Translations under genes and position numbers: made by a program
DNA from: Nageia nagi
Lineage: Eukaryota; Pinophyta
Reading direction: 5' to 3'
Assembly: GCA_050084985.1 (NCBI GenBank)
Contig: JBITNC010000001.1
Location: 84,196,001 to 84,260,000 of the forward strand
DNA length: 64,000 nt
Part shown: positions 23,329 through 35,840 of the stretch, one piece after another
Position numbering within the stretch: position 1 is the first letter of the stretch
How the letters are laid out: every line of letters begins with the position of its first letter
The notes under the pieces: generated by a model
Seen by the model: the letters and a program-made list of their open reading frames with translations, nothing else
The model's database searches: none
Told to the model about the DNA's origin: nothing

Positions 23329-24990
23329 TTTATGTACATGAATCAATAGCTTGACCATTAAAATCTGGAACCCTCGATCTAAAACATGCACATCGTTAGT
23401 TGTATGGAATGAGTAAAATTATGATTTACATCAAAGATATAAAGTTTCAAAGATAATATTATAATAATTTATCATAATAGGTGGCATCAAAAGACACTAT
23501 AGCTTAATGAAGATTATAGTTTACAACCACCTATCATAGTTTTTATAATATCAAAGAGTTTTAATATGTGGAGCTTAGCTTATTCCACTTGTATATATAC
23601 CATACAAGGACATAGAAAGAATTGAAAGCTAACCTTTAGCAATAATATAAACTTTGTTATATTCAAGATACTTTAAAATATAACCCATGATAAATGATAT
23701 AATACTTAATATATCACATGGTATTGCATTATAATATCAAACTTTATCTTGACATCTGTAATATTACAATAAGTCATTTACGAATTATAAATATGATTTA
23801 TTAAATAAATAATAAATCATATTTAGAATTCTACATTATGCTAAAAAGTGAATACTTTTTCTTTGATTTTCAGTTTGGCCACAATTGATCTCAAAATTTT
23901 AAGCACTTAGAGATGGAATCTTGAAAAGGTCTCTTTAGAAAAGAATGTAATGCTTGAATTCTAGTTTTTAAAATATATAAATTATTACAATACCCATATG
24001 ATATAAATTAAATTTTGAAAGGCATATATACAAATCACTTTTTAAAATTTATTATTTTAGGATCATACCTTTAAATTGTTGGGCAAACATAATTTGCCTT
24101 AAATTAAAGTATTTTTTAAAATCTTGTTGCAAAAAGATAATTAATATATTGGAGAATGTTAAGAATATTATTTTATAATTTTTTGATGAATTTTTTTATT
24201 AACATTTTATTAGCCCTAATTATATTTTTTAAAATACTTTTGTTGGGCCAACATAGCTTGACCTAAACTTATTCTTTCTTGGAAATTATTTATTTAGTAG
24301 AGTACATGTAGAATATTAACATATAATTTTAAAATAATTAAAAGTTATTAATCAAATAATATACCTATTTCTTCAAGTTTATAGATAAGTTTAATTAAAA
24401 ACCAATTAAAAAATAGAAAACGTAATATAATTCTAAAAAATTGTACACATTTGAAACCTACGCTCACTCATCTCTAATGGGTTTTAATTTTGTAAAAACA
24501 AATTCTATAAAAAAGACTCTATCAAATACACATTGAAACTTGAGTTTTTTTATTGTCAAATGATAAGAACTTGTATATCCATGTCCAAGGCTAAGGATTG
24601 CCTTAGCATGCCTTGCCCAAGCCAAAAACTAAGGCCAAATTAGGGGGAGGAAAATTTGAAATTTAAAATAGGATCTAGTTTTAAAATGGGATTCCATTTT
24701 ATTTATTATTAGGATCTTGTTCTAAAATGAGATCCTATTATTTCCCAATGTTCACACCCTACCATTTAGTTTATAATGAGTATTTTGAATTATATTTGAA
24801 GGAGGTATAGTACCAAAGCATCATCGATGATAGAATAGGTAGTGCACTTTATCATCTTTATCTCTTGATTGATAAACGTATCATTCCCCAAGCATAGGGA
24901 GTGTGTTTTGTGACTATGCTAGGAGACTTATATAACATTGTGATGTTAGTTTAAGCTCTACATTTTCTAACTTTGAATATATAGTTTATT
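23329..24990. other. AT-rich intergenic DNA
   Basis: No gene recognised. Two related ~30-bp words lie 163 bp apart near 24,078 (tgttgggcaaacataatttg) and 24,241 (tgttgggccaacatagcttg). A short GATC-rich repeat occupies 24,655-24,745 and is listed separately. Confidence 0.5.
24655..24745. repeat. Short AAAATGGGATCCC-type repeat, copy 1
   Basis: The blocks aataggatct, ttaaaatgggattccatttt and aggatcttgttctaaaatga alternate in direct and inverted form. The same words recur at 28,105-28,275. It may be a small non-autonomous element; no target duplication was found. Confidence 0.4.
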
Positions 24991-25004
24991 TTATCAATAA
25001 ATTA

Positions 25005-26650
25005 AAAATTATAACTATCATTAAGCTTAAATTGATTGTTAATAATAAAATGTTTCCAACCATTCAAAATATTAGGCCTAACATGGATTGGTCCAATGCT
25101 TGCTACAAAATCCATATACCATTTTCTCCTACACACTAATAACACATTTTTCCATTTTCTAAGAAAACCATCTCTGAATGAAGGAATTGGGAATGTACTA
25201 CAATCCAATCTAGATAAATAAAAAGAAGATAAGAAAGAGAAATATCAAATACATTTTTTTAAGATGTTGATTGTGAGATGAAGGAAGAGCTATCTTATAA
25301 GTTGAGTTGAGTCACCAAATGCAGACTTCCTTATCTTACAAGAGAACTAGATTTCATTATTTTTAAATGGCTTGGGGCCTCTGAAATCATCAATAGACAT
25401 GCAAACCCATAAAAATTATACAATGTCATATTTAATTTTGTAATTACAAAGCTAGGAAGTTTCCTAGAATCCAAACCATTCTCAATCGTAAAAAACTTTA
25501 TTTCTACTTTAAATATTATGGGTATTTTTTCTATAGGATTGAATGGGAAGGTTATATCTTGTTATTTTTTATTTTCACTACTTTAAAATATTTGAAAAAG
25601 AAAATTAACATCCAAAACTTGTCTAAATATAAGAATATATTGAACTTGTATTGAATGATTGGATACAAAGTCTTCCCAACCATATTTCTAATATAAATAA
25701 TTACCCAAATAATCTAACATAACATCCCATAAAATACCACATGGAATCTCAAGAACTATGTGCCTATAGCCCCCTAATGGTTTTATCTTCTTTTTAGAGT
25801 TTGAAGAAATATCCTAAAAACTAAAATCACTCACAAACCTTTATACTTAAACTTCACATTCAACATAAAAAAAAAAAAGAATAAACCTATAGATTTACAC
25901 ACCAAAGATGTGAAATTGTTGGACATGACTTTGAAAAATGATATATCAAATGATATTAAAAAGCTGTGAGTCATAAAATATTTTCTCTTGTAGGATTTCC
26001 ATGCCCTCCTACCATTGTAATCTCTATAGTATGAACACTCTTCAATTGTGATTATATTAATAACCATGAAAATTCTATAATATTGTTAGGCAATATACTT
26101 TGAAGTTGAATCCTATAAAAAAAATAAAATTAAGCGATGTAATTGTATTTATGATTCTACATATTTCATGAGCATGTAATGGTGTTTGGTGTTAGTGGTA
26201 TCAGGAATGGAAAAGCAACATTTTGTATGTAATAATGGACAACTATATCTTATTATTCTTTAAGAACTAGCTTATTTATGGAACCATGTGTTTGAGGATA
26301 ACTAGTTCATAAATTAGATTTTAAACCTTAACATAAGGGTGACTTTTCTTTTACAATATACATAATTTTGAAGATTTTTTTATTTGTACTTGGTTTATAT
26401 ACTTGAACAAGAAAATATGAATATGTAAGGTCTCTCAACACTATAACATCTCTAGTTTGAATTAATTATTTATGTATGAAGTACTCCCAACCATATGTGA
26501 AGTATGCAAAGCCATTGAAGTAGTATAATGTGGCATACCATAGGAATCCACAAGCATTTTCTAGAATAACATGTTTAATACCATTTGATTAAATTTTTTT
26601 AGCCCAATTTTGGAGGATTATTTGCATATAGTAAAAGTAATATTTGAAAT
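25005..26650 (-). pseudogene. REM-type B3-domain transcription factor pseudogene (three B3 remnants)
   Basis: Three B3 DNA-binding domain remnants lie in order on the minus strand. (1) 26,330-26,640: HVILENACGFLWYATLYYF then FTYGWEYFIHK and DVIVLRDLTYSYFLVQVYK. (2) 25,570-26,000: ISFFKVMSNNFTSLV, then IVLEIPCGILWDVML, GWEDFVSNHSIQV and ILIFRQVLDVNFLFQIF. (3) 25,002-25,208: IPSFRDGFLRKWKNVLLV, then ASIGPIHVRPNILNGWKHF and IINNQFKLND. The FFKV start, GW..F...H pattern and V/ILxFR strand match plant B3 domains; several in tandem is the REM architecture. A host REM-like gene would encode a nuclear DNA-binding protein. Stops, frameshifts and a run of T residues inside domain 2 make it non-functional. 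Parts between domains may be introns. No promoter is assigned; the CpG-rich island near 31 kb is a remote possibility. Confidence 0.72.
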
Positions 26651-27857
26651 GATAAATAAAGTTCATAATATTATCATCTAATTCTATTGCAATCATCCCC
26701 CACAAAACCCTCATTGTAAAAGTTACTCAATGGTGCTTTTTGTACTAGTTTTTAATGAATAATACATCAAATTTAGAGAATGAACGTACCTACAAGATGG
26801 AATACCAATCCATCAATCCTAAGGATTTGAGTTTATTTTGAGATGCAAGGTGGATCTCAATGGTAGTAATCAAGTAGGATAACCTCTCAAAATAAGGGTA
26901 CAACTTATGGGCCTTATAAGAAAACTTATAACTTCCTTTTATGTCTCCTATTGTTAATTTCTTTTATGCAATTTCCTTGGTTCACAAAGCTTCACTTTTG
27001 TTAAATTACATGGAAGCAAAATAATGTAATTCAAGGTACTACAAGAATTAGTGAATGAAGTTGATGAAAATTCTAAATGGGTGAGTAGAGAATTTGGAAC
27101 TTAGGGTGAATATGTAGAAGGAAATTGGTTAATTGAATGCATGTGATCATCGTAAAAAAATTTATTTGGCTTTTTCAACCCATCCATTAGTCTCAGCTCA
27201 AAAATACAATGAAAGGAAAAAGTGGTGCTTAGGTTGGATGATTGCAACAATATTCCATATATAACTACATGCTCTTATCTCATCCAAATTTACATACGAT
27301 ATGTCTAAATATCAAATAATAAAATATTATGCATGTACTCCAATAATAATGAAAAGCATTTGAATTATCCTCCCATAGGTATAGCAAGCTTTCAAACAAA
27401 AGTTTCAATTTGAAGAAATAATTACATGTATTCCCATTAAATCACAAAAGGCTAAATATAAGCATGCCCATTATTAGTGGTGGGTGTTATTTTTGAATCC
27501 ATATTTGGCACTAACTTCTCTAGAAAAAGGAGTTGAAGACAAATAATTATCTCGATTACATAGGAATGTTGAATCCCTATGCGGAAGAATTCACTCTTTT
27601 TTTCATAAGTCCCAGATCCCCATGCCCATTATCATGCCCATCTATGCATCTTCATTAATTTCTTAACATTCCTATTTTTCTTCACTTGAATTGCTCTACA
27701 ATCTTCCTGATAACATTTTCAAATAACTAAAACAACATCAATTACATACAATATATATATGAACTATATTTCTCCAATAGCTCCACTACTTATACCTCAC
27801 ATTTTTGCATTTTGTTTAATCCAATGAGTAGTCCTCTAATATTATTTCCCTCTCCTA
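26651..27857. other. AT-rich DNA upstream of the B3 pseudogene
   Basis: No coding region can be supported. Minus-strand fragments near 26,800-26,960 (YKFSYKAHKLYPYFERL) might be exon remains but match nothing I know. Confidence 0.35.
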
Positions 27858-27934
27858 TTTAGGGTTTAGGGTTTAGGGTATAGGGTTTAAGGTTTAGGAT
27901 TTTGGGTTTAAGGTTTAGGGTTTAGGATTTAGGA
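27858..27934 (+). repeat. Interstitial telomeric repeat (TTTAGGG)n
   Basis: About 11 units, exact or one-base variants, of the plant telomere heptamer lie in tandem on the plus strand. It is far from any chromosome end in this window, so it is interstitial. Variants such as TATAGGG, TTTAAGG and TTTAGGA show decay. Confidence 0.9.
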
Positions 27935-28104
27935 TAAATTGTTTTATAAGATATTTTCTCATTTAGGCTCTATATGTGTTCATCCCATTGTAATCTCTAT
28001 AGTATGATCTCTCTTTAACTATTTTTATGGATATTAGTTTTTTTTTAAACTAGATATTAGTGTCATTGATTAATTCAATAATAGTTATGTAAAATGATAT
28101 AGTA

Positions 28105-28275
28105 TTTTAAACAAATCAAGATGCTATTTTATAAAAAATAGGATCTTGATTACGTCGAGTTCCAAAACCATAATGGGATCCTAATTTAAAAATCAAGATC
28201 CTATTTTATTTTTTATTCGAGAACCTAGATTAAAATGGGATCCCAATTTTTATAAAATAAGATCTCATTTCTTAT
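28105..28275. repeat. Short AAAATGGGATCCC-type repeat, copy 2
   Basis: Words including aataggatcttgat, taatgggatccta, aaatgggatcccaattt and ataagatctcattt are repeated in both orientations and relate to 24,655-24,745. It could form imperfect hairpins. Unclassified. Confidence 0.4.
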
Positions 28276-28329
28276 GAACTCACCTACCCATGTCCACTTT
28301 TAGTGGACCCAACTTTGTGCATATGCCCA

Positions 28330-28790
28330 TCCTGATTATTGGATTAGACATAAACCTATCAAGATAGAGATTAATAAATGCAATACATGCCACCTTACCT
28401 AGATGATTGATTATATGCATCAAAATAGACTTATTTGAGTGTTAATATCTTGTATGTAAAGTATCAAAGTAAGTGTTCCAAATATCAACAATGACACCAA
28501 GATGAAAGATAAGCATTAGTACCAAGGATTTTGAGAAAAAAGCTTTGCAACAAATATCTATAGAAATATATAGAATTGGCAAGCCTAATCTAACGTATAA
28601 GAGTGAAGAAATAATAGATAGAGCCCATATACTAACAAATATCTCATATCTTAATAGGTGATGTTGAAGAACAAATAAAAATTATGTGTTATCCTATCAC
28701 AATCGCTATAATGTTATTATGAAGATAAAATCAATACATTCATTTATGTTGATTATTAAAATCATCTAACACAACAAGGATAGATCTCTT
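28330..28790. repeat. Unclassified dispersed repeat E, copy 1
   Basis: It aligns with 60,437-60,740 and then 61,490-61,690. Shared anchors are attattggattagac followed by taaacctat, tagatgattgattat or taactat forms, aatatcttgtatgtaaagta, and further on tagagcccatat. The copy here lacks the ~750 bp present between the two halves at 60-61 kb. No coding potential or termini were recognised. Confidence 0.55.
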
Positions 28791-29643
28791 ACTTTGTAAC
28801 AAACTAAATTAATCTTATTTATTTAATATTTTTCTATAATTTATGTTTTAATTACTGAACATCAAATATAAAAGCTAACTATTCATTGTGAAAAGTAAGA
28901 ATATAACTTCTTAGAATTTAAAATATTTTAATATTCCTATTATTATTTTTTGATAATGTATGCATGTGCAAACATTTGTAGAAATGCATGAAATCTCACA
29001 CCATAAAATAAATGCAACCAATCTTTGCAATAATTTAATATACAAGTAAATTAAACAAAAGCAACTGAAGTAAAGAAGGGAAATTTTGGATGAGAAGCTT
29101 GGAAAAGTATTGTGCATTAATACTTTTCGTGGTATTAATCCATGTGAAGATAAGGTAATTTTCCTATTAAAGCCATTTTAATATCATAAGCATTATGTCA
29201 AGTCAAATATAACAAACATATGGATGATGATTTATTCCAATATTTACAAGACATTTTCTTTATGCCATGCTTCGACAACAAAGATGCTCTCAATTAGCTT
29301 TAATAATATAACATTTTTTGAAATATTTATTTTATTTTATAATTAACTTTTTATTTCTTAAAATATATTTGTTATAGCTTATATCATTAAATAGAATAAT
29401 TGAACTATAGGAATTTTTTTAATAAATAGAGTTAAATTTCTATATTACAAGAGGATGTTGGGTTTTGAATTTAATATAGACAATTTAATTTTTTGTTCAT
29501 GTAACATATGTAATAATTAAGTTAATGTATATAATATTAATGTATAACTAACTTAGATATCTTAAACACATATATTGCAAGCAAGCAGATTATAGAGATT
29601 CAAAACATACCTTCCTTTATTCAAAGAGACATAAGAGAATTCT

Positions 29644-29685
<42 letters not shown>

Positions 29686-30985
29686 TTTAGCTTTTATATA
29701 ATTCTTAATTAAAAATTTTAAATATCCGCTAAATTAATTTTTATGCAAATATTAATCAAGTTTTTAAAGTTGGATGAATAAGTCATTGTACCTCTTGAAG
29801 TAAATATTTTTTCAATTTAACTACATTTAATAGTACAATGCATAATGTTATCATTATTATAAAAGGTTTATCTAAAAAATATATTCTCAATCTACTAAAT
29901 ATTATTTCTTTTAGAGTGGATAATCATAATAGATTTATATAGAAAGGAATTGTTGTAATACAAAAGTATTGTTAAGGTTCTTATGATTTTTTTTTTTACT
30001 TTTAGAATGGATAATCTTAATTATTTTTTTTTGAGAAAACCAATATTATCAAGGTACTTATAAAGAAAATTAATAAAATTATTTCTTATTGGTTTAAAAT
30101 AGTGCATTCAATTCAATCATAATGTTTATAGTATTTTTATTGATGTACAATAGTTAAGGATAAGAAAGCTTTTATTATAAATTATATTAAAAGTCACTGA
30201 TAGGATCTAGTGTTGTTTCATGCTTTCATGAGTAGGTTAATAAGATAAGTCACTCATGTGTATACATCACATCACATCTCGATTAATGTGCATTAATGGA
30301 TTGAGACTACCATTTTTATTAGTGGGCAGTATTTCATAAGATATGATACATTTATTGGAAACATTTATTAGTGGATTCCAGACTGGATATGATGTATTTA
30401 TTACCAACTTTTTGTGGTTATGATAGAGACCATTGACATGTAAATTAAGAACAATTAAGAGAAAGAAATTAGCAATATTTTATTGTTTAACATATTGATG
30501 TTATTGAATAAAGTAAAAACATGAAAGCATGGATCCAACCTCAATCTATCAATAAGAAGTGACAATAATTCAAAATAACTTCTTTTTAAAAGACTACAAT
30601 ATAAAAGTATGCATTACATTATATTTATAAAATCAATTATAAAAAAATATATGTACAACTTACAAGTTACATCTATATTTAAAATACTAAACATGATTAC
30701 AATAAAAAAATGAATCTCTATAAAAAAAAAAAAAAAAAATTATTTGATATTAACTTTTTCTATATTTAATCCATATCTTACTAAAAAAAATTATTTATCC
30801 CATAACAAATAATACAATCTTTAAAACAATAGATCGAAACCTCAATGACAAGAAGAATGAAAGAAAATCACACCCGTTAACAAATTATCCTAAATCAACT
30901 CCCAACCTCATGATCTTGGCCTATTCCTAGACCAATTTATCAAATTGCAAAGGTCGTTGATAAAGAACCATGGTTGGTGGAGGGG
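28791..30985. other. AT-rich intergenic DNA
   Basis: No gene seen. It contains a (TA)n microsatellite at 29,646-29,683 and a run of about 18 A residues near 30,722. Confidence 0.5.
29646..29683. repeat. (AT)n microsatellite
   Basis: Nineteen uninterrupted AT dinucleotides. Confidence 0.97.
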
Positions 30986-30989
30986 AGTT

Positions 30990-31600
30990 CAACATTAACA
31001 AAGTAATTACCGGCGGCGATTACCCACTTAAATATACCGCTTATTGTAATAAACAGACGGCCCCCAAAAATATTAAATAAATATTTCACTCCTACCATTA
31101 TTGCTTGCCGCACAATCAGAGAGCCATGGGCACGTTTAGTGACGTCCGTATCAAGTGACAGAATCAGGAGCATAGGCCCAGATCTCCACATTCACGCTCC
31201 TCCTGCCGCCACGTCAGCCATCCACGTTGGACTTTCCGGGCTGCCCGAACGAGGAAGCTTGTGACTCACGTCTTCCCGGGCAGTCAACAAGATCCGCTGC
31301 TCCAGATCGCATCCGGCGGGCCCCACCCTACTCAATACGTTGCCCCTCACCTAGCCCCCCGGTTTCCGCTCCGGTCCCTTGGGGCTATATTCCTGTACGA
31401 AGCGATTGCCATCTACGTTCTCACGTGGTTGGGAACGAATTTAAACTGTTGTTGTAGGGTGTTCATTAAACAAAACTAGCCGTTGCAATATATGGAGGGA
31501 ACAAAGGCTCGTGTTAATGGAGCCCTAATATTTTTTATAAAAGTAAAAGGAGACCCTGCAAGTCCAACACTCGCCTTTTCTTTCAACGTCAAAAGTTCTC
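30990..31600 (+). promoter_or_regulatory. CpG- and ACGT-rich island with TATA box: candidate orphan promoter
   Basis: GC content and CpG density rise sharply against the AT-rich surroundings. Nine ACGT cores occur at 31,132, 31,142, 31,211, 31,224, 31,268, 31,337, 31,415, 31,423 and 31,586. They include CCACGTCAGC (ABRE-like), TGACGTCC (CRE/as-1-like) and TCACGTGG (G-box). ACGT is the core bound by plant bZIP and bHLH factors. TATAAAAG at 31,536-31,543 sits downstream in plus orientation, predicting initiation near 31,565-31,575. Open frames in the island are short, start at TTG and match nothing, so I treat them as by-products of GC content. No gene is visible downstream before the copia LTR at 33,154. 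Alternatives: a captured promoter, or a divergent promoter for the minus-strand B3 pseudogene. Confidence 0.5.
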
Positions 31601-33153
31601 ATGTTGAGATTTGGATTTTACTCTCCTCCACCAAAATGTTTTTACACCAATTTTTTTTTTTTTTGCTTTTTTTTTTAAAATTTATCTATTAAAATGCATT
31701 TGTTTGAGTTTGCATGAATAAAACGTAATAATTAATTAAATTACAAGATGTTATGTTTTTCATTAATAAAGTCATCTACTTTAGCAATATGAAATATATT
31801 CTTATATATGTTTTTAGATTTGGATATTTGTTCAACCTTGTATTTTTAATGTAGATTTGGGATCTTATATCTCTTGTTTTAATTTGGAATATATTTGAGA
31901 ATTCAAAATATCATCTTAATGGGATAAACTTTTTTCTAGTTGATTGATCATGAATTTATGTGAGAAATCGATATTTAAGAATTATCTATATGGGTTTGTA
32001 GATCATTAACAAATATTGAAATCATAACTCTCTTTGTATAAACTTGTTATCATTAAACACTTCAAGGATTTCATTGATACAAGTGGTCATGGTATTATTA
32101 CATATATAACTTGTATCTTCACATAGTTTAGGTAGAAGCATTCTTTATTTGCAGTTCATATTATTTTTTGTAATCTAATCATCTTTGTATTTCATTTATT
32201 CACTTTATAAAAATATTAGATAAATGTACGAATATATTTGTAATTATGACTTCATCCATGAAATCTTAGAAGAAGATAATTAAAACAAGCTTGATGATTT
32301 ACTATACATCTTAATTATATTAAAAATAATCATTTAAATGTATATTTAATTTAAATTTATCTTTGGACAAACTTTGATAGGTCCTGCAAACCATTAGGAT
32401 TAAAAGGATGTTAAAAGACTTATGTTATATTATACTTAAGGATTTTAGCCATGCATTGAGAGATAACAAAGTCCAATAATCAAGATGATATTCCTTTAAT
32501 ATCTCAATAAACAAGATGTGGCTCCAATTAATTATATTTTCCTTAATATCCTTGAACTATTTCTAAAGTCATTAAATCCAAAATCATAGTTCTTATAATA
32601 AATTAGCTAAAGAAGTATTATCTTAACGCCAAAATTATAACACTTTATGACATTTAAGATATCCCATAATTTATAAAATATCATGCTTCCTAGATAGGAT
32701 ATTAGAAATCGAGTGGCATTTGAAGAATGATGAGGGTTTGATGATATCGATACAACTAAGTGATCAATTTTGACTTCTTATTCATTATAAATCCCTTTCA
32801 TTTTATACATACACTAAGGTTTTTGTTAAAATTAAAGTATTTATCAAATTACATTACTTTTGCATTTTTCTTATCTTTACAAGACTATTATGATATTAAA
32901 CTTATATGATAGAGTTATTGGCTTAACCTAATATTTTCATACATTTTAGTGAACATGAAATTATAATAATTAATTTTATGGATTATTTTTTGAACCTTAG
33001 GTTTTCACTAAAAATCTTTAAACCTTAGGTTAAATTTTAAAAACTATACAAAACCTATATTTCAAATTTTTTGAATATGTTGAACCCATAATATGATTAT
33101 CCTACTTGATGGCTACGAAAATAAATAAATCAACCATCCTTAGATGAATTTAG
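31601..33153. other. AT-rich DNA downstream of the island
   Basis: No coding region, RNA gene or repeat recognised. Confidence 0.5.
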
Positions 33154-33806
33154 TGTTGGAATGTGCAATATTTTCTTGAATATGTTATCCCTATTTATAC
33201 TTTGGTATATTAGGAATATTATAATTGTATATACATGTATCTTAATGATATTATTCTAAGCATACTATACCATTATACCCATAAGCAGTTACTTGAGAGT
33301 TATAAGTTTCATTTATTGAAGTGGAATATTTAATACATCACTTGGTCATTGAAATTAGCTCATACATAGGAGAGATATCTAGCATTGTGATTTTAGTTAA
33401 CATGCTTGTGATGAGGCATTCTAATATCCATTGTCTAATGGAGAATGTAAAATACACATATCTATGTCTACCCTAATGGAAAAGAGTCATATTATTATTA
33501 TGATAAGTTATTTGTTGTTGTTGAAAATACAAGTTGAATAATATAGTCTTGTATATGCACTTGTTATTTGAGTATACACTTGGTTATTACTCTTGTGAAG
33601 AATAGAGATAGATTCTGAAGATCAATATATATTTCATGCATTCATGTTGAGAGTAACACAAAGAATGAGACTTTCAAAGTGTATGTTTCATGTTACCACT
33701 CTAAAATCATGCATCATTTATCTTATTTCCATTTACTCTCACTATTGAATTTGCAATATATTTTATTTGATGGTAATACTTGGATAGTTGGCTATGCAAT
33801 CCAACA
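33154..33806 (+). repeat. Ty1/copia-type 5' LTR
   Basis: It starts TGTTGGAATGTGC and ends GCAATCCAACA, giving a TGTTGG...CCAACA inverted terminus typical of copia LTRs. A PBS follows 2 bases later. No partner LTR with this sequence occurs in the window. Confidence 0.78.
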
Positions 33807-33808
33807 TG

Positions 33809-33820
33809 TGGTATCAAAGC
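33809..33820 (+). other. Primer-binding site, initiator-Met tRNA type
   Basis: TGGTATCAAAGC differs by one base from TGGTATCAGAGC, the PBS complementary to plant initiator methionine tRNA that most plant copia elements use. Confidence 0.85.
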
Positions 33821-35840
33821 AAAACTCAAGGTAACAATACTTCTATATAGGTATGCCTAATCATTTTGGCTATTTTGTCAAATAATTATTTGTTTAAATG
33901 GACAATAGTGTAATTTTTAAAGGTATTCTCTATGGAATACCTTTAAAATATTATATTATGATTCTACTAAGTATAATGCGTGCTTGAAATAACATATTGT
34001 AATTAAAATATAATTATCAAAAGTATTTCTTTATAAAACATCTCTTTTATGATATCCTTTCATGAGAATGTTGGTCTTTCCATGGATAATAAAATGGTTA
34101 CATGGTTACATGGTTTTTATTAGTCATCATTATATGCATATTTCTATAGTCTTGATTTTTATGATTAACTTTTTAGAATATACTCAACATATTTTAAATA
34201 TAATAATAGATTTGAATACATTTTTGGAAGAATAAGAAAATGGTCTCTTCTTTATGTGATAAAAGGATAAATATTTAGTTACCTTTACTATTGTTATGAA
34301 AAACAATATTATGTAAATATATATTTATCTTGATTCATTTTTTCTCCTTCTGTATTTTTTCTAAACGATAAAGGATAAATATTTATAAACAATGGTAATC
34401 TTTCTTAGGTACCTAAAACATTTTACAAAGATGTATCCATTATATCATAATTATTTCTAATTTATCATTATCAAGCTAGTACACAACATTATCCAAATTG
34501 TATCCAATATGTTGCCAAGACATTCTATCTACAACTTCAACACAACTTTTATACAATATTTTCATTCAATCATAGCTCAATTGTAAATATTTTGTAGGTT
34601 TATCAAACCCTTAAAGAGATTTTATTGAGACTAGGAGTTACCAATGCTTATCCAAAGTGCATTAAAAACCCTATGCAATTTCCTTTTTTGATATCTTTTC
34701 TATAGTTTCGTATTGGGATGGTATTCATTTGCTTCCTTGTTCAACATTTAGAGTATTTTATAGGTTTTACTATTGTTCTCATTAGAGTATCATTATTATA
34801 TTGTAGTGTATCTTGTTGATGCAACTTATCATGTTCATGAGCACTCCTTTGCATTTTTCTTCCTTGAGATATATCTCATGAGTCCTCATGGAGTACTAGT
34901 TTCATTCCTACTATTCCAATATTATTTGAATATTTTTGTTCATATCCTCTCCCTTATTTTCTATAGGTTACTCCTTATTTAATATTATAATTTCATAGTT
35001 GAACTTGTTATTAAGGTAGGTTTTTTTTGGCCTTCTCCTAAGCTCTATTATTCTATACTTGGGCTAGCCTCCACAATTTCTTATTTAATCTATCAATTTA
35101 TTTCTTACTCTTTATAAATTCCTTAGTTGAGTAATCAAACTTCCTATAGATACTACAATGGAGAGATACATTTTTATAAACTCTTTTTTTCCTCTTTATA
35201 TATGAAAATTTTCTTTCAAAACTCCTTTGTTATGTCTATATTTACATAAAATCTTATCTATGTCATTCTAATTTAGATTTTAATCACCTTCTCAATTGAC
35301 ATCGATGATCCAATCTCTTTTAAGATATTAAAGATAATGTTCATTTTCCAATACTCCAATATCATGTTTGGGAGGTTAACCTGAGTTGGAATTAGATCTA
35401 AATTTTATATTTTTAGCCTAAATCTCTTATGCAATCATTTAAGAATCAAACCTTTTCTTCCTAAGAACTATGGTTCAAGCTTGATGAATTCAAAATATAT
35501 TCCTAGTGTTTGAATTTTAATAAAAGATATTCTTTTGAGAGATCCACTAAGTTTACCTACCCCTTTGTATTTTAATTTTTAATCATCTATTCTTGAATTA
35601 TATCTAGGCTTGGTATAAGTATAAAAAATATCCCTATCAATGTATTTTTCTTTCTTTCAACTTCTAATCTTATAATTTGTTTTGGGTTTGTTATGTGTAC
35701 CTTATTGGCTATAATTCTAGTTTTAATAATTATTTTAATTTATTTATCAATCTTTACATTATCCCTAGTTATGATACTTATCCATAATATGATAGGTTCT
35801 ATATTCAATCTAAGTTTAGCCTTATTCATTGCATTGTAAG
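33821..35840 (+). other. Copia remnant or intergenic DNA without recognisable genes
   Basis: This would be copia internal sequence, but no gag, integrase or RT motif could be read in any frame. A 69-codon frame at 34,773-34,982 is hydrophobic and of low complexity and is not credible as a gene. The element is probably truncated or too decayed. Confidence 0.4.

Noticed and set aside
31227-31479. Two overlapping GC-rich plus-strand frames and one minus-strand frame (30,940-31,191) in the CpG island
   Set aside because: The plus-strand frames that start at non-ATG codons match no family; GC-rich DNA has few stops by chance. The island is better read as regulatory.
34773-34982. 69-codon hydrophobic frame after the copia LTR
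   Set aside because: Non-ATG start, low complexity, no match to copia gag or other families.
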